Below the pieces are notes generated by a model. It had not been told where the DNA came from. It was given only the letters and a program-made list of their open reading frames with translations, and did not search any database. Of a DNA stretch of 64,000 bases, positions 35,675 through 47,371 are shown in pieces. The first letter of the stretch is position 1, and each line of letters opens with the position of its first letter. The stretch is from Paralvinella palmiformis (taxonomy: Eukaryota; Annelida; Polychaeta; Terebellida; Alvinellidae): assembly GCA_025642065.1 (NCBI GenBank), contig JAODUP010000221.1, positions 1 through 64,000 of the forward strand, read 5' to 3'. The translations under genes were made by a program, and so were the position numbers.

Positions 35675-36510
35675 TATAAAACTGTATATATTTAGGGACA
35701 CTATATTAGGCGTGGATAAACGATCATTTAATGATGAACGGAAACGTATGAATATTAGCTGTTTGGTTAAAGTAAATCATAGTATCTTCTCAGGTTTGAG
35801 ACAATATTTCGTACTAGTGCAGAAATAATCCATTCTACAGTATTGCTGCTTTTGGTTTTGAGCTAAATCACTTCACTACTTCCATATGGAGTTGGTTTAC
35901 ATTATGTCACGTGGTCAATAAACCGTAATGCTTATTAACACACCGAGTACCTATAAAAGGCCTAACCTTTCATTCAGGTTAGAGAACAACTTGCGAGGCC
36001 AGACCAGTCTGATTTCTATCGATACGGTTCATTTAGGTAGGATTTGTTAGGTAGGTAGTTATGCGAACTTAGAATGAAGCTGGAGTCAACATCTATGGTT
36101 TCTAAATGTTCTATTTATAGGTTTAATTTTGACCCCAAAAAATTATTGCTGAATGTAAATTGTGGTGTCAAAGTAGTTAACTTATGTATGTAGTAACTCG
36201 CCATAGACCCACACACGTGGTATTTACTGCGAACTTTGGTGTCAAGGGGTATGTTTTAAATGCTTCCGTGTTTGTATGTAACGTGCTTGTAACCGCCTTC
36301 CGGTGGGTGTGACATATTTTGTTTGCGTGCGGAAAGCGAATTAGCTGGGCCCCACATGTATATATGTATCGTTATATGGAGATGTAGGACATTTTATTTT
36401 TAGATTGATGTACGTTTGGTTTTAGATATATTTAGATTTATGGAAGGAGGGGTCTCAAGGGATGCTTAGAGGTGTTACTCTTCCACGCCAGGGCCACTAT
36501 ATACGTATCA
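35675..36510 (+). repeat. LTR-like repeat family R1, plus-strand copy
   Basis: Reverse-oriented relative of 17870-18700. TATAAAAGG at 35952-35960 is followed by GGTTAGAGAACAACTT, a GGCCAGACCAGTC block and an AATGAAGC in place of AATAAAGC near 36075. Homology runs on past it to a CA-rich stretch at 36515-36560. It looks like a solo LTR with an adjoining internal piece; no coding sequence. Confidence 0.65.
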
Positions 36511-36591
36511 CAGATCGCACAAACACATGTATGCACACGTAAACACACACATAAATACACATGTTTTATGATTTATGCATCTCTCAAGCGT

Positions 36592-36672
36592 TTCCCGAAG
36601 AAAATGACGAAAGCTGATCATCGCTAATCGGTACCCAGATAGAAACAACCCAACGGTAAGCTGCCTTCTTCT
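36592..36672 (+). repeat. Dispersed repeat fragment, copy 2
   Basis: Diverged copy of 465-552 in the same orientation. Confidence 0.55.
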
Positions 36673-36769
36673 AAGATCACTAAATGAAAGGTTACATGAG
36701 CCTGCACTGTTAAAATATATCCCCCCCCCCCAGTCAAAACCCCATAGAAAGTATAATACCTAGCTACGT

Positions 36770-36958
36770 GAAACAGTACCATTATCACAATTAGGATAGA
36801 TCCAACATGGAGTTTCATTTCTTATACTTTTAGTAATTTAATGCTTACTTAATTGTGGTTGAAAAACAGGTAGGTCACTTATTTCCTTTGTATTATCAGA
36901 TTTTGGCTGAAAGCTGAAATTCAGATGGTTAATAATGATAATTAAGCAAATAAAACTT
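36770..36958 (-). repeat. Inverted duplicate, right copy, with possible first exon
   Basis: Reverse complement of 34158-34346. On the minus strand ATG at 36818 reads MKLHVGSILIVIMVLFHVA, a signal-peptide-like start, followed by AG/GTATTATAC at about 36760, a possible donor in phase 2. Past that the frame reads a (C)10 run at 36721-36731. The gene body, if any, would lie below 36.7 kb on the minus strand and was not found. Confidence 0.75.
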
Positions 36959-37185
36959 TAAATTGTCCAGCTTATCCAAGGCATAATAATAATAATGATA
37001 ATAATAATAATAATAATAGTAATAATAATTATTATTGTTATTATTGTTATTATTATTATTATTATTAATATTATTATCATTATTATTATTATCATTATTA
37101 GTATTATCATTATTAGTATTATCATTATTATTATTATTATTATCATTATTATTATTATGCCTTGGATAAGCTGGACAATTTAAAG
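36956..37185. repeat. 30-bp terminal inverted repeats around an ATT/TAA core
   Basis: 36956-36985 (CTTTAAATTGTCCAGCTTAT and on) is the exact reverse complement of 37156-37185. Between the arms lie about 170 bases of AAT turning into ATT. Both strands therefore give a poly-Ile frame ending MPWISWTI. The paralogous left copy at 34158 lacks the arms, consistent with a small foldback/MITE-like element inserted at the junction. Confidence 0.85.
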
Positions 37186-39161
37186 GTAATTTACAGTGAT
37201 ATCCCAGAGATGTACGCAAAAGCCAGTTGGATAAACATTATTTTTCGGAGAATCCAACCTTGAAGAGGAATTTCTAAAGCAGATTTATAATTTTCAAAAA
37301 AAATAGTCGAATTTTTGTTAATTACCGACTACAAGCTATATACATTTGGGTTGCAACACTAATAAATTCAGTCTAATAAGCTAAGCTCAAACACGGGTAC
37401 CTGCAATATTATCTGATTGGATTATTTACGTGGTGACTTTTCTAATTGACGCAGGTTCAGCCGTGTCTTCAGGTGCAATGTTGTTCCTAAATATATAAGT
37501 TGTTAGTAAAATTTTAAAAATGGATAATGAGAGTATATATTCATAAATATTAATACATTTGACTATATAATCTTAGAAGGATTGTTCTGCTGTTGAATTA
37601 CGATAATTACATTTTACTTTCTGAACGTAACTAATGTAGTTGTATCTGATGAGTTAGTACAGTGTGATTGTGGCGTTTTGCCATGTGCTTAAACCTCTAA
37701 TAAATCAATAACTGATACATATCTCTTAATTACTCTCTACGTCCAATGGTTCTCTTTTGTGAATAGCTATCAAGAATCGCACACAATGGGTGGAGTTGCC
37801 ATATACATTTATGAGGTATTCAATTTCAAACACAGGCCCGATCTGTCTATTGCCATAGACAGTCATTACAGTCATTAGTAAAATATCGCTATAAATTCTT
37901 TATTGATATTAAAATGACTGTTTAGAGTTGTCAGCCGTCTGTAGTAATAAAAGAGAAAAAAAATGTTTGTTCATTTACAATCAATTTGATCAAATCAGAT
38001 TATTTTAATTCAGCGACAGTGACATTTACATCAGATTTGCATGTAAATATTGGTTTATAGCAATTTTGAGGACACGATAGGGAGAGTGTCCAGTGAATAA
38101 CATCCAGGTCAGGTCACGGTAGTTGTAAGAATAGCTAGAGTAACTAATTTACCAGGTATTTGTTATAGTCTCCATATAATTTCTATACCTCTCTTGAAAG
38201 CAACACTATATTAACTAAATGTTTACTTTAGCGAGCTCAGGTTAATTCTACTCCTCGAGATGGAAAATCATATTTCTATTCCTGAGTATGAAGTACATAG
38301 TGTGTCTTAAGCTCATGATAATTCCAACCAATTTAGTCCTATCCCATTTCAACCTCCTAAGTACAGCTCCACTACAAACCAAATTGTGCAATTAATATAT
38401 AGCTCCAGATCAACAATTTCCTTAGAACGCACAGACTTGAAACACATTATCAGAAGATAACATTTTAACCACAACTTTGTAATATCTGGTGCAGGATGAA
38501 ATACCTCATAGGTATATAAATCCAGTAAATAGAATTTCCTAATAGAATGTTGGTGGATAACATGTCTATTGTTTTATTACAAACGCAGACTGATTACGTA
38601 ATGACAGCATTATGACCTAGCATATTGTAACCAAAGACTATGTAGATAGCTTAAGGTATTGCGTGAAATAAACAGTTAGCAGCGCCGCCTTGCGGAAAAC
38701 ATTGTACATTCTAACTTAACATTAAATGGACCTTCACGAGAGAAGTCGATATTAAGCAAGTAATTGACAATCTAACTGGATATATTCAAGGAGCAAAGGT
38801 AAATAAATGGATAGAGGAGTAGGAGTGGTATATTTGGTATAGAGAATGAGTGGGCTAGGACTATGAACTGAATTAGAAAGTTGTATTTGGCACTTATTTT
38901 GTGCAGTTGAAACTTGCAGTAAGTAGGCCTAGTCACTAGTGTTGAATTAGTTTTTGCATGATTGATTTTATGATGCACGGTGTGTTATGATATGTTATGA
39001 TAGCTATATGTCTATATGACCATTATTATCACTGGTCATGTATTTCAAGCACCGTGTTATCTCCATGTTAAAAATATATTTGCCAATAAGCGAATATATT
39101 CTGGAAATAAAACAAGACAGTGAGTTAATTCAGTGCACTTTATTATGTGTAAATAGAAATT
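37186..39161. other. Spacer, no gene seen
   Basis: Two kilobases of AT-rich unique sequence with no recognisable exon, repeat or RNA gene. Confidence 0.45.
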
Positions 39162-39173
39162 ATATATATATAT

Positions 39174-39239
<66 letters not shown>
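39162..39239. repeat. (TA)n microsatellite with a CACA interruption
   Basis: TA tract of nearly 80 bases. Confidence 0.97.
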
Positions 39240-39241
<2 letters not shown>

Positions 39242-39589
39242 TGCTCTAAAAGGATGAATTGGTCTTCCTCTACTGTAAGCATAGTTTGTGGGCTAAACAT
39301 AACTATGAGAGGCCTGATAACATCACGTATCTTGGAAAAAGAAGGAACTGGTGGGTGTAGAGGTTCGTTGTGTTGGACTGGAGCATTACATTTCAAATAG
39401 AAATGTATCGACATCATGCTGACAGTTAGACAAATCATTTGTGTACAAAATACGATCGAAGATGATCTGTCAGGCAATGTGGAATTGTGTGTCATCAGGG
39501 TTGTCCTTGTGCCCACCCTATCACCCTCCCTGAAACCACTGGACAATCCACATGTTTTGGGGTTAACTCGTTGCGTATATTCAAAAAAC

Positions 39590-40390
39590 GTGGTGGACCA
39601 TAGAAGACAATGAGACGATTAGCATTGTGCATGAAATATGGCTTGAAAACAGGAGCTCCTTGTTATGTGATCATTGACTGATTATTTGACCCTTGATCAC
39701 ATATCATAGCTTTTACAATAAGGCTCATTCAATTGCAATTTTAATAAACTTTTATAAACACAAGATTTTTCAGCAAATCAGGAGTTCAGGACTTGGAGTA
39801 CTGCTGGTTACAAAATAGCCAATTGGTTGCTCCCACTATACATTTTCCAACATCAACATCTTGCACCTCATCGTGCTCAGGTTTACATGCCACATTTAAT
39901 TTGATTGCCAGTTCCTCAAAAACAATACAGCATAATTTAGACTGGTCAACCTTTACATTAACTTTAATTTTGAAAGTGTCCAACAAAGCTTTATTAAAAC
40001 CTGGATAAATCTTGAGTTTCGTGACACTTCTATGAGTTGTTTTCACTGATAGTAACACATAGACTTTGGCAAAGAACGTTTATGTCTGTGGACTGGAATG
40101 CAGGATCGATAACTCAACGGATTTATACCGGTCAGTCTACCTTCTAACATGGTTACTTCCCTTTGAGAAGCGAAGTCGAGATGACGCAAAATTAAGAGCA
40201 GGACCAGACATATTTTTAGCAATTTCCTTCACCAAATGAGCTACAGAGATGTCATCCGTAGCTGTTACTTTGAGGTGAATGGTCTTGAGCACATTTCATT
40301 TCAGCTTAGTAATTTGTACTCGTAGTCTGGATGTACCTGCTTCGAGTTTCTTTTTCCTGAAGGTTAGATCAGTAGATGGCGACCATATTG
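39590..40390 (-). pseudogene. P-element/THAP9-like transposase remnant
   Basis: Minus-strand frames carry the central P-element transposase pattern. An early piece reads ISVAHLVKEIAKNMSGPALN FASS (about 40260-40170). The core ORF at 40058-39786 has CCIVFEELAIKLNVACKPEHDEVQDVDVGKC, the counterpart of the DE..IK catalytic segment followed by a D.v.G.eD.G turn, here with FEE in place of DEM. The second catalytic segment, VKAMICDQGSNNQSM, lies at about 39712-39670, then KPYFMHNANRLIVFYGPPR in place of a DPPH motif. The first and second pieces are in different frames with stops. The carboxy-terminal half and THAP finger are not seen here. Confidence 0.7.
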
Positions 40391-40740
40391 GACAAACTGT
40401 AAATAAAATGCATGTAATTTAATTATAATTAATCTGTAAGACTAAGCCAAATAACGTGGATTATTTACTCAGTTGACCAAACTCGGCTGACCAAAGCCGG
40501 CTGTCCATCTTCCCCTATACGATCGTTGTTGTAACCGTTATGATATGAAACGAATTAACACACAGTAATTCAGTAGTTATATGGTTTAGACACCTTAGTG
40601 ATTATAGTTGTAACAATGTCGAAGATTTATTTCTTTGATTTATTTCTTTTACTGCATTGGTTCGAATCCTGTCGGTGACCTTTCACATCTGTCTATTAAT
40701 TTAATAACATACGGGACATTTAATACAGAAACTTGTAAGT
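40391..40740. other. Spacer, no gene seen
   Basis: AT-rich. One GGTTCGAATCC B-box-like word occurs at about 40659 without a matching A box. Confidence 0.4.
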
Positions 40741-41200
40741 TTGGCTTATGTCGATTATTCTTTTCTATTTGAGGTACATACCGAGGCAAGTTCAGCTGGT
40801 TTAGATGCTCTTCTATATCAAACTAGAATGGTCGAAAATGTTTTATTGCCTCCGCTAGTCGCGGTCTATCACATTCTGAACTTCATTATCCAGGCCACAA
40901 ACTGGAATTTGTCGCACTTCTTGGACAATTGTAGATAAGCTTCACGATTATTTGTATGGCCAAACATTCACTGTATATATAGACAATAATCCATTAACTT
41001 GTGTGTTGATGTCAGCCAAATTAGATGCAACTGGTAATTGCGGAATATCTCAATTATCATGTTACAATTTTAACATTAAATATAATGTTGGTAGTTCCAA
41101 TCAAGATACTGATGTTCTGCTACGTTTGCCATCAACTAGCTTAGATGTTGTTAAGGCTGTTGGTGAATCTGTATCAGTAAACATAGCATCTTTTCACATG
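40741..41200 (+). pseudogene. Ty3/gypsy RNase H fragment
   Basis: Two frames give the gypsy-type RNase H: LFEVHTEASSAGLDALLYQT (usual D replaced by E in HTDAS) at about 40760-40825, then YGQTFTVYIDNNPLTCVLMS, AKLDATGNCGISQLSCYNFN and NQDTDVLLRLPS (to about 41130). A deletion and frameshift separate the halves and no other pol domain is adjacent. Short relic of a retrotransposon pol gene. Confidence 0.8.
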
Positions 41201-41756
41201 ATCAATATCATCTGGTAAATCTCTATAATAGTACATTGAGGGACTTTGTAGGTAAGCATTCACCATACAGGACAAAACAATGTAAAGAATACCACTACTT
41301 TCACAGTATAAAAGGATATATAAGCTGCAAAGAGAAACAATAGGTAACATGAGCTGCTGCGGATCACGACCGCTTTGTGTGCTCATTATTAATTGCTCAA
41401 TATCAGTAGAATTCAAGTTTTAAATACCCTATCCTCCAAACATTCACTTTTGTGAAGGGTGTGCTACAAAAATGTCAAATTCTCCTTCTAAATATTATCA
41501 ACTTACACAATCATATGGCGCATTGTTTTAATAATTTCTTCTGTCAAAAGGATACAAAATATACATGATGACTTCCCTTCCAGCACCTATTTAAACGGTA
41601 TGCCATTGGTAGAAATGTTCTGCATGTCCGTGATGAATAATGTTAGCCTTTTACACAGACTTCTATCAGACAGTTACTTTCTGTGCAGTTGGCCCCATTT
41701 CTGCATGCCTTGTGAACGAGTGTCTGGATGTTCTGATAAGCCTTATTACAAATATG
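41201..41756. other. Spacer with a TATA-like site
   Basis: No convincing gene. A TATAAAAGG word at 41310-41318 is followed about 30 bases on by ATG at 41349 opening a 24-codon frame (MSCCGSRPLCVLIINCSI). It is too short to call without a second exon. Confidence 0.3.
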
Positions 41757-41870
41757 TTTAGTACATCTGTGTTAATAAATATATGCACATCTCGTATAAA
41801 CTATTATAATTCCTTGTTATATGGCATATCTGATTTTAATTGCAATCGCCTTCAGGGAATGCAGAATAGT
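41757..41870 (+). pseudogene. L2/CR1-type LINE RT fragment
   Basis: The stretch CTSRINYYNSLLYGISDFNC followed by RLQGMQNSG matches RIDYCNSLLYGISDYN..RIQRIQNSA of the LINE at 14921-16326. The flanks do not continue the RT. Confidence 0.75.
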
Positions 41871-42069
41871 GGACCGATGATAGATAGTCTTCACACGGTT
41901 CCCGGAAACACACGCAGCATGATACAGCAAGCGACAGGCATCATATTATTTAGAAGTAACTAATACATTTGACATTGATTGAAAAACAACGCCTTGAAAA
42001 GATAGTGTCAGATTGCTAGGAATAACTAATAAACCATAAAACGGTGACATAAATCCAGACCAGATGAGG

Positions 42070-42500
42070 TTATATTTATATAAGTGGGAATGTACTGATA
42101 TGAAAATATAATTCTAAGTTAATTAGAAACAAAGCTATCAGTTAAGTACTGATATAATCGGATAATTGATGCCTGGCCGCAATAATCACGCTAGGCCTCT
42201 GGTCCGATAATTGCTATATAAGCCATTAGCGATGGACTCATGATGAAAGAAGAAAGCAGTGACTCAAGGAAGCAGTGCCTTTCGCAGGTCTACACAGACG
42301 CGTTTTGCTGGAGAGGCATAATGTATTAATAGACTGAAATTGAAATAAACTCTGCTAGACGTAGCAGCAAAACAAATCGAGTCTTCCGTCTTCTGTGTGT
42401 GAAGGAACACACCAATGAGATAGTACAATTACTGCCGTCCGAAATATTGCTACGGGCGACGATCCTGGAATTCTATAAACTGTTCAAGGTTGCACTCTCA
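42070..42500 (+). repeat. LTR-like repeat family R2, plus-strand copy
   Basis: Matches 48055-48848 in reverse orientation from ATAAGTGGG.ATG to the CTTCTGTGTGTGAAGGAAC block. It has a GCTATATAAG box (42214-42223) and a GAAATAAAC poly(A)-like signal (about 42339-42347), the layout of an LTR (U3-R-U5). GGGCGACGATCCTGG at 42456-42470 could be a primer-binding neighbourhood. No internal coding region follows, so probably a solo LTR. Confidence 0.65.
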
Positions 42501-43205
42501 GATAAATAAATGATTATTACCCTCACAAATTGAAATTTATTACATTCGCATATTATTGAGAATAAAGTAAAATAAATATTATTCGCAAAATGGCAACAAT
42601 TATATTTCATAATTTTACGTTTTACATAAATGTTTCGGTTAAAATAATAAATACATTTGATTAAAGTATCATCCAGTAACTTCTTAATTAATTCATATAA
42701 TTACACTCACCTGCTTAAGAAAACTGGATCTAACAGCAGTTTAGCTAGAAGAATATTCAGGTTTTATGCAAACACATATTTAAAGGCAAATCATTTAATA
42801 AATGGTATCTTAAGCATCTGGTTGATCAACGAGATGTGAACCGCAATAAACAAACCAGAAAATTTACAATTTACTCACACAATGACGACGTATAATCTAG
42901 CATTACAGCTGCTACCAGTGAATTAGCATAAAACTCTAAACATTCGTTTGCTTTAAAAACAACTATTTAAAAAAAAATTATAATACTGAACATAAATTGC
43001 TAACCACATATGTGTTCATATTTACGTTTCATGCTCTCTTATCTTAATAATTGTTTATATTTCTTTTTATCTGAAATGTCAATACAGCAAGCGAGAGCTT
43101 GGCGCCAAAAGCGGTATTAAGTTGAAATATAACACAGCTGTAACACAGATGTGTTCTATGAAACAACCCCCCCCCCTTCGCCTGTACGTTGGTTATTCAA
43201 TTGTC
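42501..43205. other. Spacer, no gene seen
   Basis: AT-rich. Nothing recognised before the promoter region of the eight-exon gene. A (C)9 run lies near 43166-43174. Confidence 0.45.
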
Positions 43206-43212
43206 TTCAAGA

Positions 43213-43220
43213 TATATAAA
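43213..43220 (+). promoter_or_regulatory. TATA-like box of the eight-exon gene
   Basis: TATATAAA, about 60 bases before a GTAAGT donor at 43277 that ends a likely non-coding first exon. With transcription starting near 43245, the 5'UTR exon would be about 30 bases long. Confidence 0.45.
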
Positions 43221-43276
43221 TTCAATTCCACATATAGTTCGGACATTATTTAGAGGAAACTGACCATTTTTGAGTG

Positions 43277-43354
43277 GTAAGTTGTAACCATTTTTATTTA
43301 TCTCAAACAACATTTACAATGAAACAAATTCAAATATTTCAAATAGAGTATAGT

Positions 43355-43411
<57 letters not shown>

Positions 43412-43476
43412 TTCTATCCATATTAATCATTTCTTCATCCATCAGCATTCAACTAAGGTGTCATATCTCCTCACAG
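43277..43476 (+). other. 5'UTR intron with (TA)n tract
   Basis: GAGTG/GTAAGT donor at 43277 and CTCCTCACAG acceptor ending at 43476, 43 bases before the ATG at 43520. A TA tract at 43358-43408 lies inside. Confidence 0.5.
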
Positions 43477-43519
43477 GTAACGCCTTTTGAGGACGGTATT
43501 CCTCATCAAAGCTATCAAA

Positions 43520-45970
43520 ATGCTTATTTTCTTGACCTTATGGTTAAGTGCGATATTTATATTCGCTAATGGACAAGGTATGAGAAAATATTCACATGGA
43601 GATGACGCTAATTTTGGGCAAACTAACAAGTTGTAATCGACCCGTATGTCAGTAAATAAATTGAAATACTAATAGACAGACTATATAAACTGACAGAATC
43701 CGGTTGTCTATTTCCTATTTCCAGACTGTGGATCATCCAGCCTACTTCTACATCCTGGCCAAGCATACATCAATGCTAATGAAACAGTTGGTGGTCGTTC
43801 CCTTTCTTTTTCAATGCCAGTTACCATATTTGACAATAGCAGTGATACTCTCCACATTTCTGTATGGAATAATGTAAGTTGGCCACATACAATCAGAGAA
43901 AAGTTATGAACATTTACCTTTCAGTATTTTGTTTGCTATTTATTTTCTCTAGCGATATCCTCATTTAATTATTTGGTTAGACCAAGACCTGTTTCAGCGT
44001 ATTCGGGACACCAGACTGTAGTAACGACTTCACGATTAAGCCGTTATACTTTGTCACCCTTAAACCAACAATAGAACGTGGCGCAATCTACTACAGACAT
44101 ACTAGCGACCAAAATGAACTGATATATCTACAGTATTATCTCTGTCCAGACTTCAGCATACGGGAAGCCGTTGTCATAACGTATTATTGTCTCGGTGAAA
44201 ATGTAGGTATTATTCGTGTTTAAGCTAAGCCGATAAGTAATGGTAGACTTTGACTAGTAATGACTACCTTAATTAGTCGCTCTAACTCAGCCGATTGAGC
44301 AACATTTTGATGAATTAATTAAAACGTTAAAAATAATTATTTCATTATTAGCCAACGTCGCTTAAAGCAGCTTATTACATATCTGTGTCAAATTGACCCT
44401 GAAGTTGTTGCGTGTACGAAAAATAACGGTGTATTTTGAAATGTGAAACAATAAAAACCGAACATCTAAAACTATTTGCATTTCTACATATTTCCTCAAT
44501 AAAATAAGACGCTAAAGTTAATCGGCAGCAACTGTTTGATATCAAATGATCTCTTCATTTTTCACTCTCTTAATTCGCATAACTGATGCTGTTAATGTAT
44601 CCTATATTTATCAGTTAAATGAACAATCACTAACCGTTCAAGTGGTAGTTGTGACTAGTGAAGACAGAGAGGGAGTTAATCGAACGATTTTACTTGTGGA
44701 CTTGGCTCTTTTCTGGAATCCTCAGGAGGTTAATGAATATAATTTAATAACTAGAATTTAACCTTAGCTTCAATGATAGTATTCAACCACTAGATTTGTG
44801 ATATTCATTTTGTTACATTTCAGGTGATGTTTGGTTCAATCGGTCACAATCCGCTGTGGCACCGGTTTTCCTTATTAACCAACTACTCTAGAAGCTATGA
44901 TATCACCAACCTAATTGGATGGACAACCCCTTACCGCCTACCATGGATACCACAAATTTGTCCAAGTTCGTGTTGTTTTCTGTTTAGCATTTAGTGTCAT
45001 TAATCCTCATTTACACCATGCAATCCAATATATTTACGGTATTCTATTTTTAGCTATAAAGTGTACACTAATGAACAACATATTTGAAGTGTTTGAATAC
45101 AAAGTGACTGATGGAATGATACTATTACTTCAGTGGAATCCACCCAATAACGACTGCAAGTTTAAGCTACTCGCAAAAAAACAGGTAACTGTGCGTGTGT
45201 GTGTGTGTGTGTGTGCGTGTGTGTACGTGCATGTGCGCGGATGTCTGGTTGTTTGTGTGTGTCCATATGTAGTCCTGAGTGTGTTTCAGTGTACGTGTTT
45301 GTGCTTATAACTGTGTAACATACCAGCAAATTGAATATAAATATAAGAAAGCATAAGTTCATCTCATTGGTGTACCTTGTAATTTAACAGGAAAACGGAA
45401 TTATCTGGGTGAATTTTGCAGTGGGCGCACATAAGAACCCACGGAAATTCTCTAGGCAACTTCTCTTTAATAGGCCACCGGGAAAGATATATCAACGAGG
45501 ATGGACGGTCAGGAGAGTTTGGCGGTTGCAAAAATAATAGAACTATTCTAAATAGTATTGTAGCCGTTACTCGTAATATACAGCTATCTGTGAATGCTCA
45601 AATCTAATTTGATTTATAATTTTATGTGTACAATTGGTGTAAATCCACCGTAATTACAAATGAATTTTGAAACACAATCTAAATATCGCTGTTAATATTT
45701 TCATTTTAGTGCAATGCAGGGTGCAAAGGCGAAATAACCTCATTTGATTATGATATAGCGAAGGATGACACTGTTTATGCAAAACTTAAAGAAATAGATC
45801 CCGGGAAGACGTATGTCGTTGAAACTGAGTTATGTGCTGATGACAACGAGCCAAACTACAAGCTGACATACAATTTTAATGCCGGCTACTACATACCTAT
45901 GGTAACCCTGGAGATGTCACGCAAATTCTATTATGCCAACAAGGAAAATATGTCTGGATTCTGTGCATGA
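43520..45970 (+). CDS. Eight-exon secreted protein of unknown family, about 395 residues
   Basis: Exons joined by GT..AG boundaries that keep frame: 43520-43577, 43725-43873, 43981-44202, 44615-44728, 44824-44959, 45054-45184, 45391-45507, 45710-45970. Lengths sum to 1188 bases, stop included. Exon 1 is a signal peptide (MLIFLTLWLSAIFIFANGQ). The mature part has about eleven cysteines (DCGSSS, NTKTCFSVFGTPDC, QYYLC, TYYCLG, IKC, NNDC, CNAGC, ETELC, GFC) and at least five N-glycosylation motifs (NET, NSS, NRT, NYS, NMS). The last exon includes LKEIDPGKTYVVETELC, reminiscent of a fibronectin-III-like strand pair. I recognise no family. The weakest boundaries are the exon 4 donor (GTTAAT), the exon 5 donor (GTCCAA) and the exon 7 donor (GTCAGG). 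No stop or frameshift interrupts any exon, so the gene looks intact. An extracellular role is inferred. Confidence 0.72.
45186..45250. repeat. (GT)n microsatellite in intron 6
   Basis: GT repeats beginning right after the GTAACT donor of exon 6. Confidence 0.9.
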
Positions 45971-46003
45971 ATGCAATGCGCAAATACTGGCTGAAATCTG
46001 CTA

Positions 46004-46009
46004 AATAAA
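46004..46009 (+). terminator. Poly(A) signal of the eight-exon gene
   Basis: AATAAA 34 bases after the TGA at 45968-45970. It supports the chosen last exon. Confidence 0.55.
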
Positions 46010-46954
46010 TTCCTGCAACATAAGAAGACTTTATTTGTTATTTCTTCTCCGGAAGATAGTAATGATGATATGACTAAGTGAAAGTAATCAAAAGTAATCA
46101 AAAACTTGTATTTCATAAAGTTGATAAATGTTCGATTAAAAAAGGGTACAACTACTTCGGGTTCAGTTTGAAGGACATCCTGAGAAAAATTCGTATTTAA
46201 TATAACTAAGATCAAGTGACCATTTCATGGAACTATTAGAACAGATACAAATTGCCATTCAAGATAAACAATGTAGATTGTCGGCGCTAGTAGCACACTA
46301 AAGACACAAGATGTACTCTACTACCTGTAACCAGTGGAATCGCCTAACATTTGAAAACTAGAGTTGTTTAAAACAACTCTATTAAAGAAGCCGTAACAGT
46401 TTCATCAGATAACTAATCGAAATGTCACCCGAAACGAGATATATGCCGTTCTTTATATGACACAGAATATTAAACTATAGATCAATATTTATTCATGTTT
46501 ATACTGTATGATTTATTACTTTTATAATAATTTATGTTTGTTTTTATGACATGTGTTTATCACAAAACACAGCTGTGGATGTAAAAAGGTATTAATTACG
46601 TCGGCAAGATATATAAATTGAAATTTATACTATGTATTGGGGATGGCGTTGAGCAGAAATAAATCAACAAAAGGAGAAATGGCTGCTATATTACGTGGCT
46701 GGAAATCTGAATTAAGGAAGACGCATATAGTCTGTAATTTACAGCTTCGCCACAGGAACTAATTCTAAATAAATTTAGAATTTAAAATATATTGCATAAT
46801 CGATGACAAACTACTCCTAATATAGTGCAACAGTCGGGATTCTAACCACCGACTTTCCCAAGGCATGATTATGGGTAAATAGCTTAACACTCAACCTATG
46901 TGGACAAACAGACGCCTTCATATTTGATCAAATGTTTTCACATATAAGTGAGAA

Positions 46955-47012
<58 letters not shown>

Positions 47013-47334
47013 GGAATGTAGTATGCATATGTGTTTCTCTTATATAACATTTGGAACGATTTCTGGAAATTATTTTAAATGTCAAACTGTCTATACTAAA
47101 CGCCTTATACAGTGTATCGGTAATAGAGGTGATAGGTGTATGTTTAAATCAATTAGCATAATAAACAGTAAACCTATTTAAATGGACCACTCACAGGGCT
47201 GGTCGTACTTGGTCCATTTAAGCGAGTGATCCATTTAGATAATAATGAAATATGGGGGAAAATGGTGATTATATTTATGTATTAACAAAAGATTACACAG
47301 TAACTCATCATTCCCCACTCATTCACTTGTTTCT

Positions 47335-47371
<37 letters not shown>

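Noticed and set aside
36624..36818. Complete 64-residue secreted peptide on the minus strand
   Set aside because: Past the signal-peptide part the frame translates a poly-C run and an unrelated repeat (36592-36672). At most the first 19 or 20 codons look like an exon.
34060..37219. Poly-Ile and poly-Asn proteins
   Set aside because: Translations of AAT/ATT simple repeats.
39160..39546. 128-residue minus-strand frame as the carboxy terminus of the P-element transposase
   Set aside because: Only its first residues overlap the transposase-like reading. The remainder matches nothing I know and runs into a TA tract.
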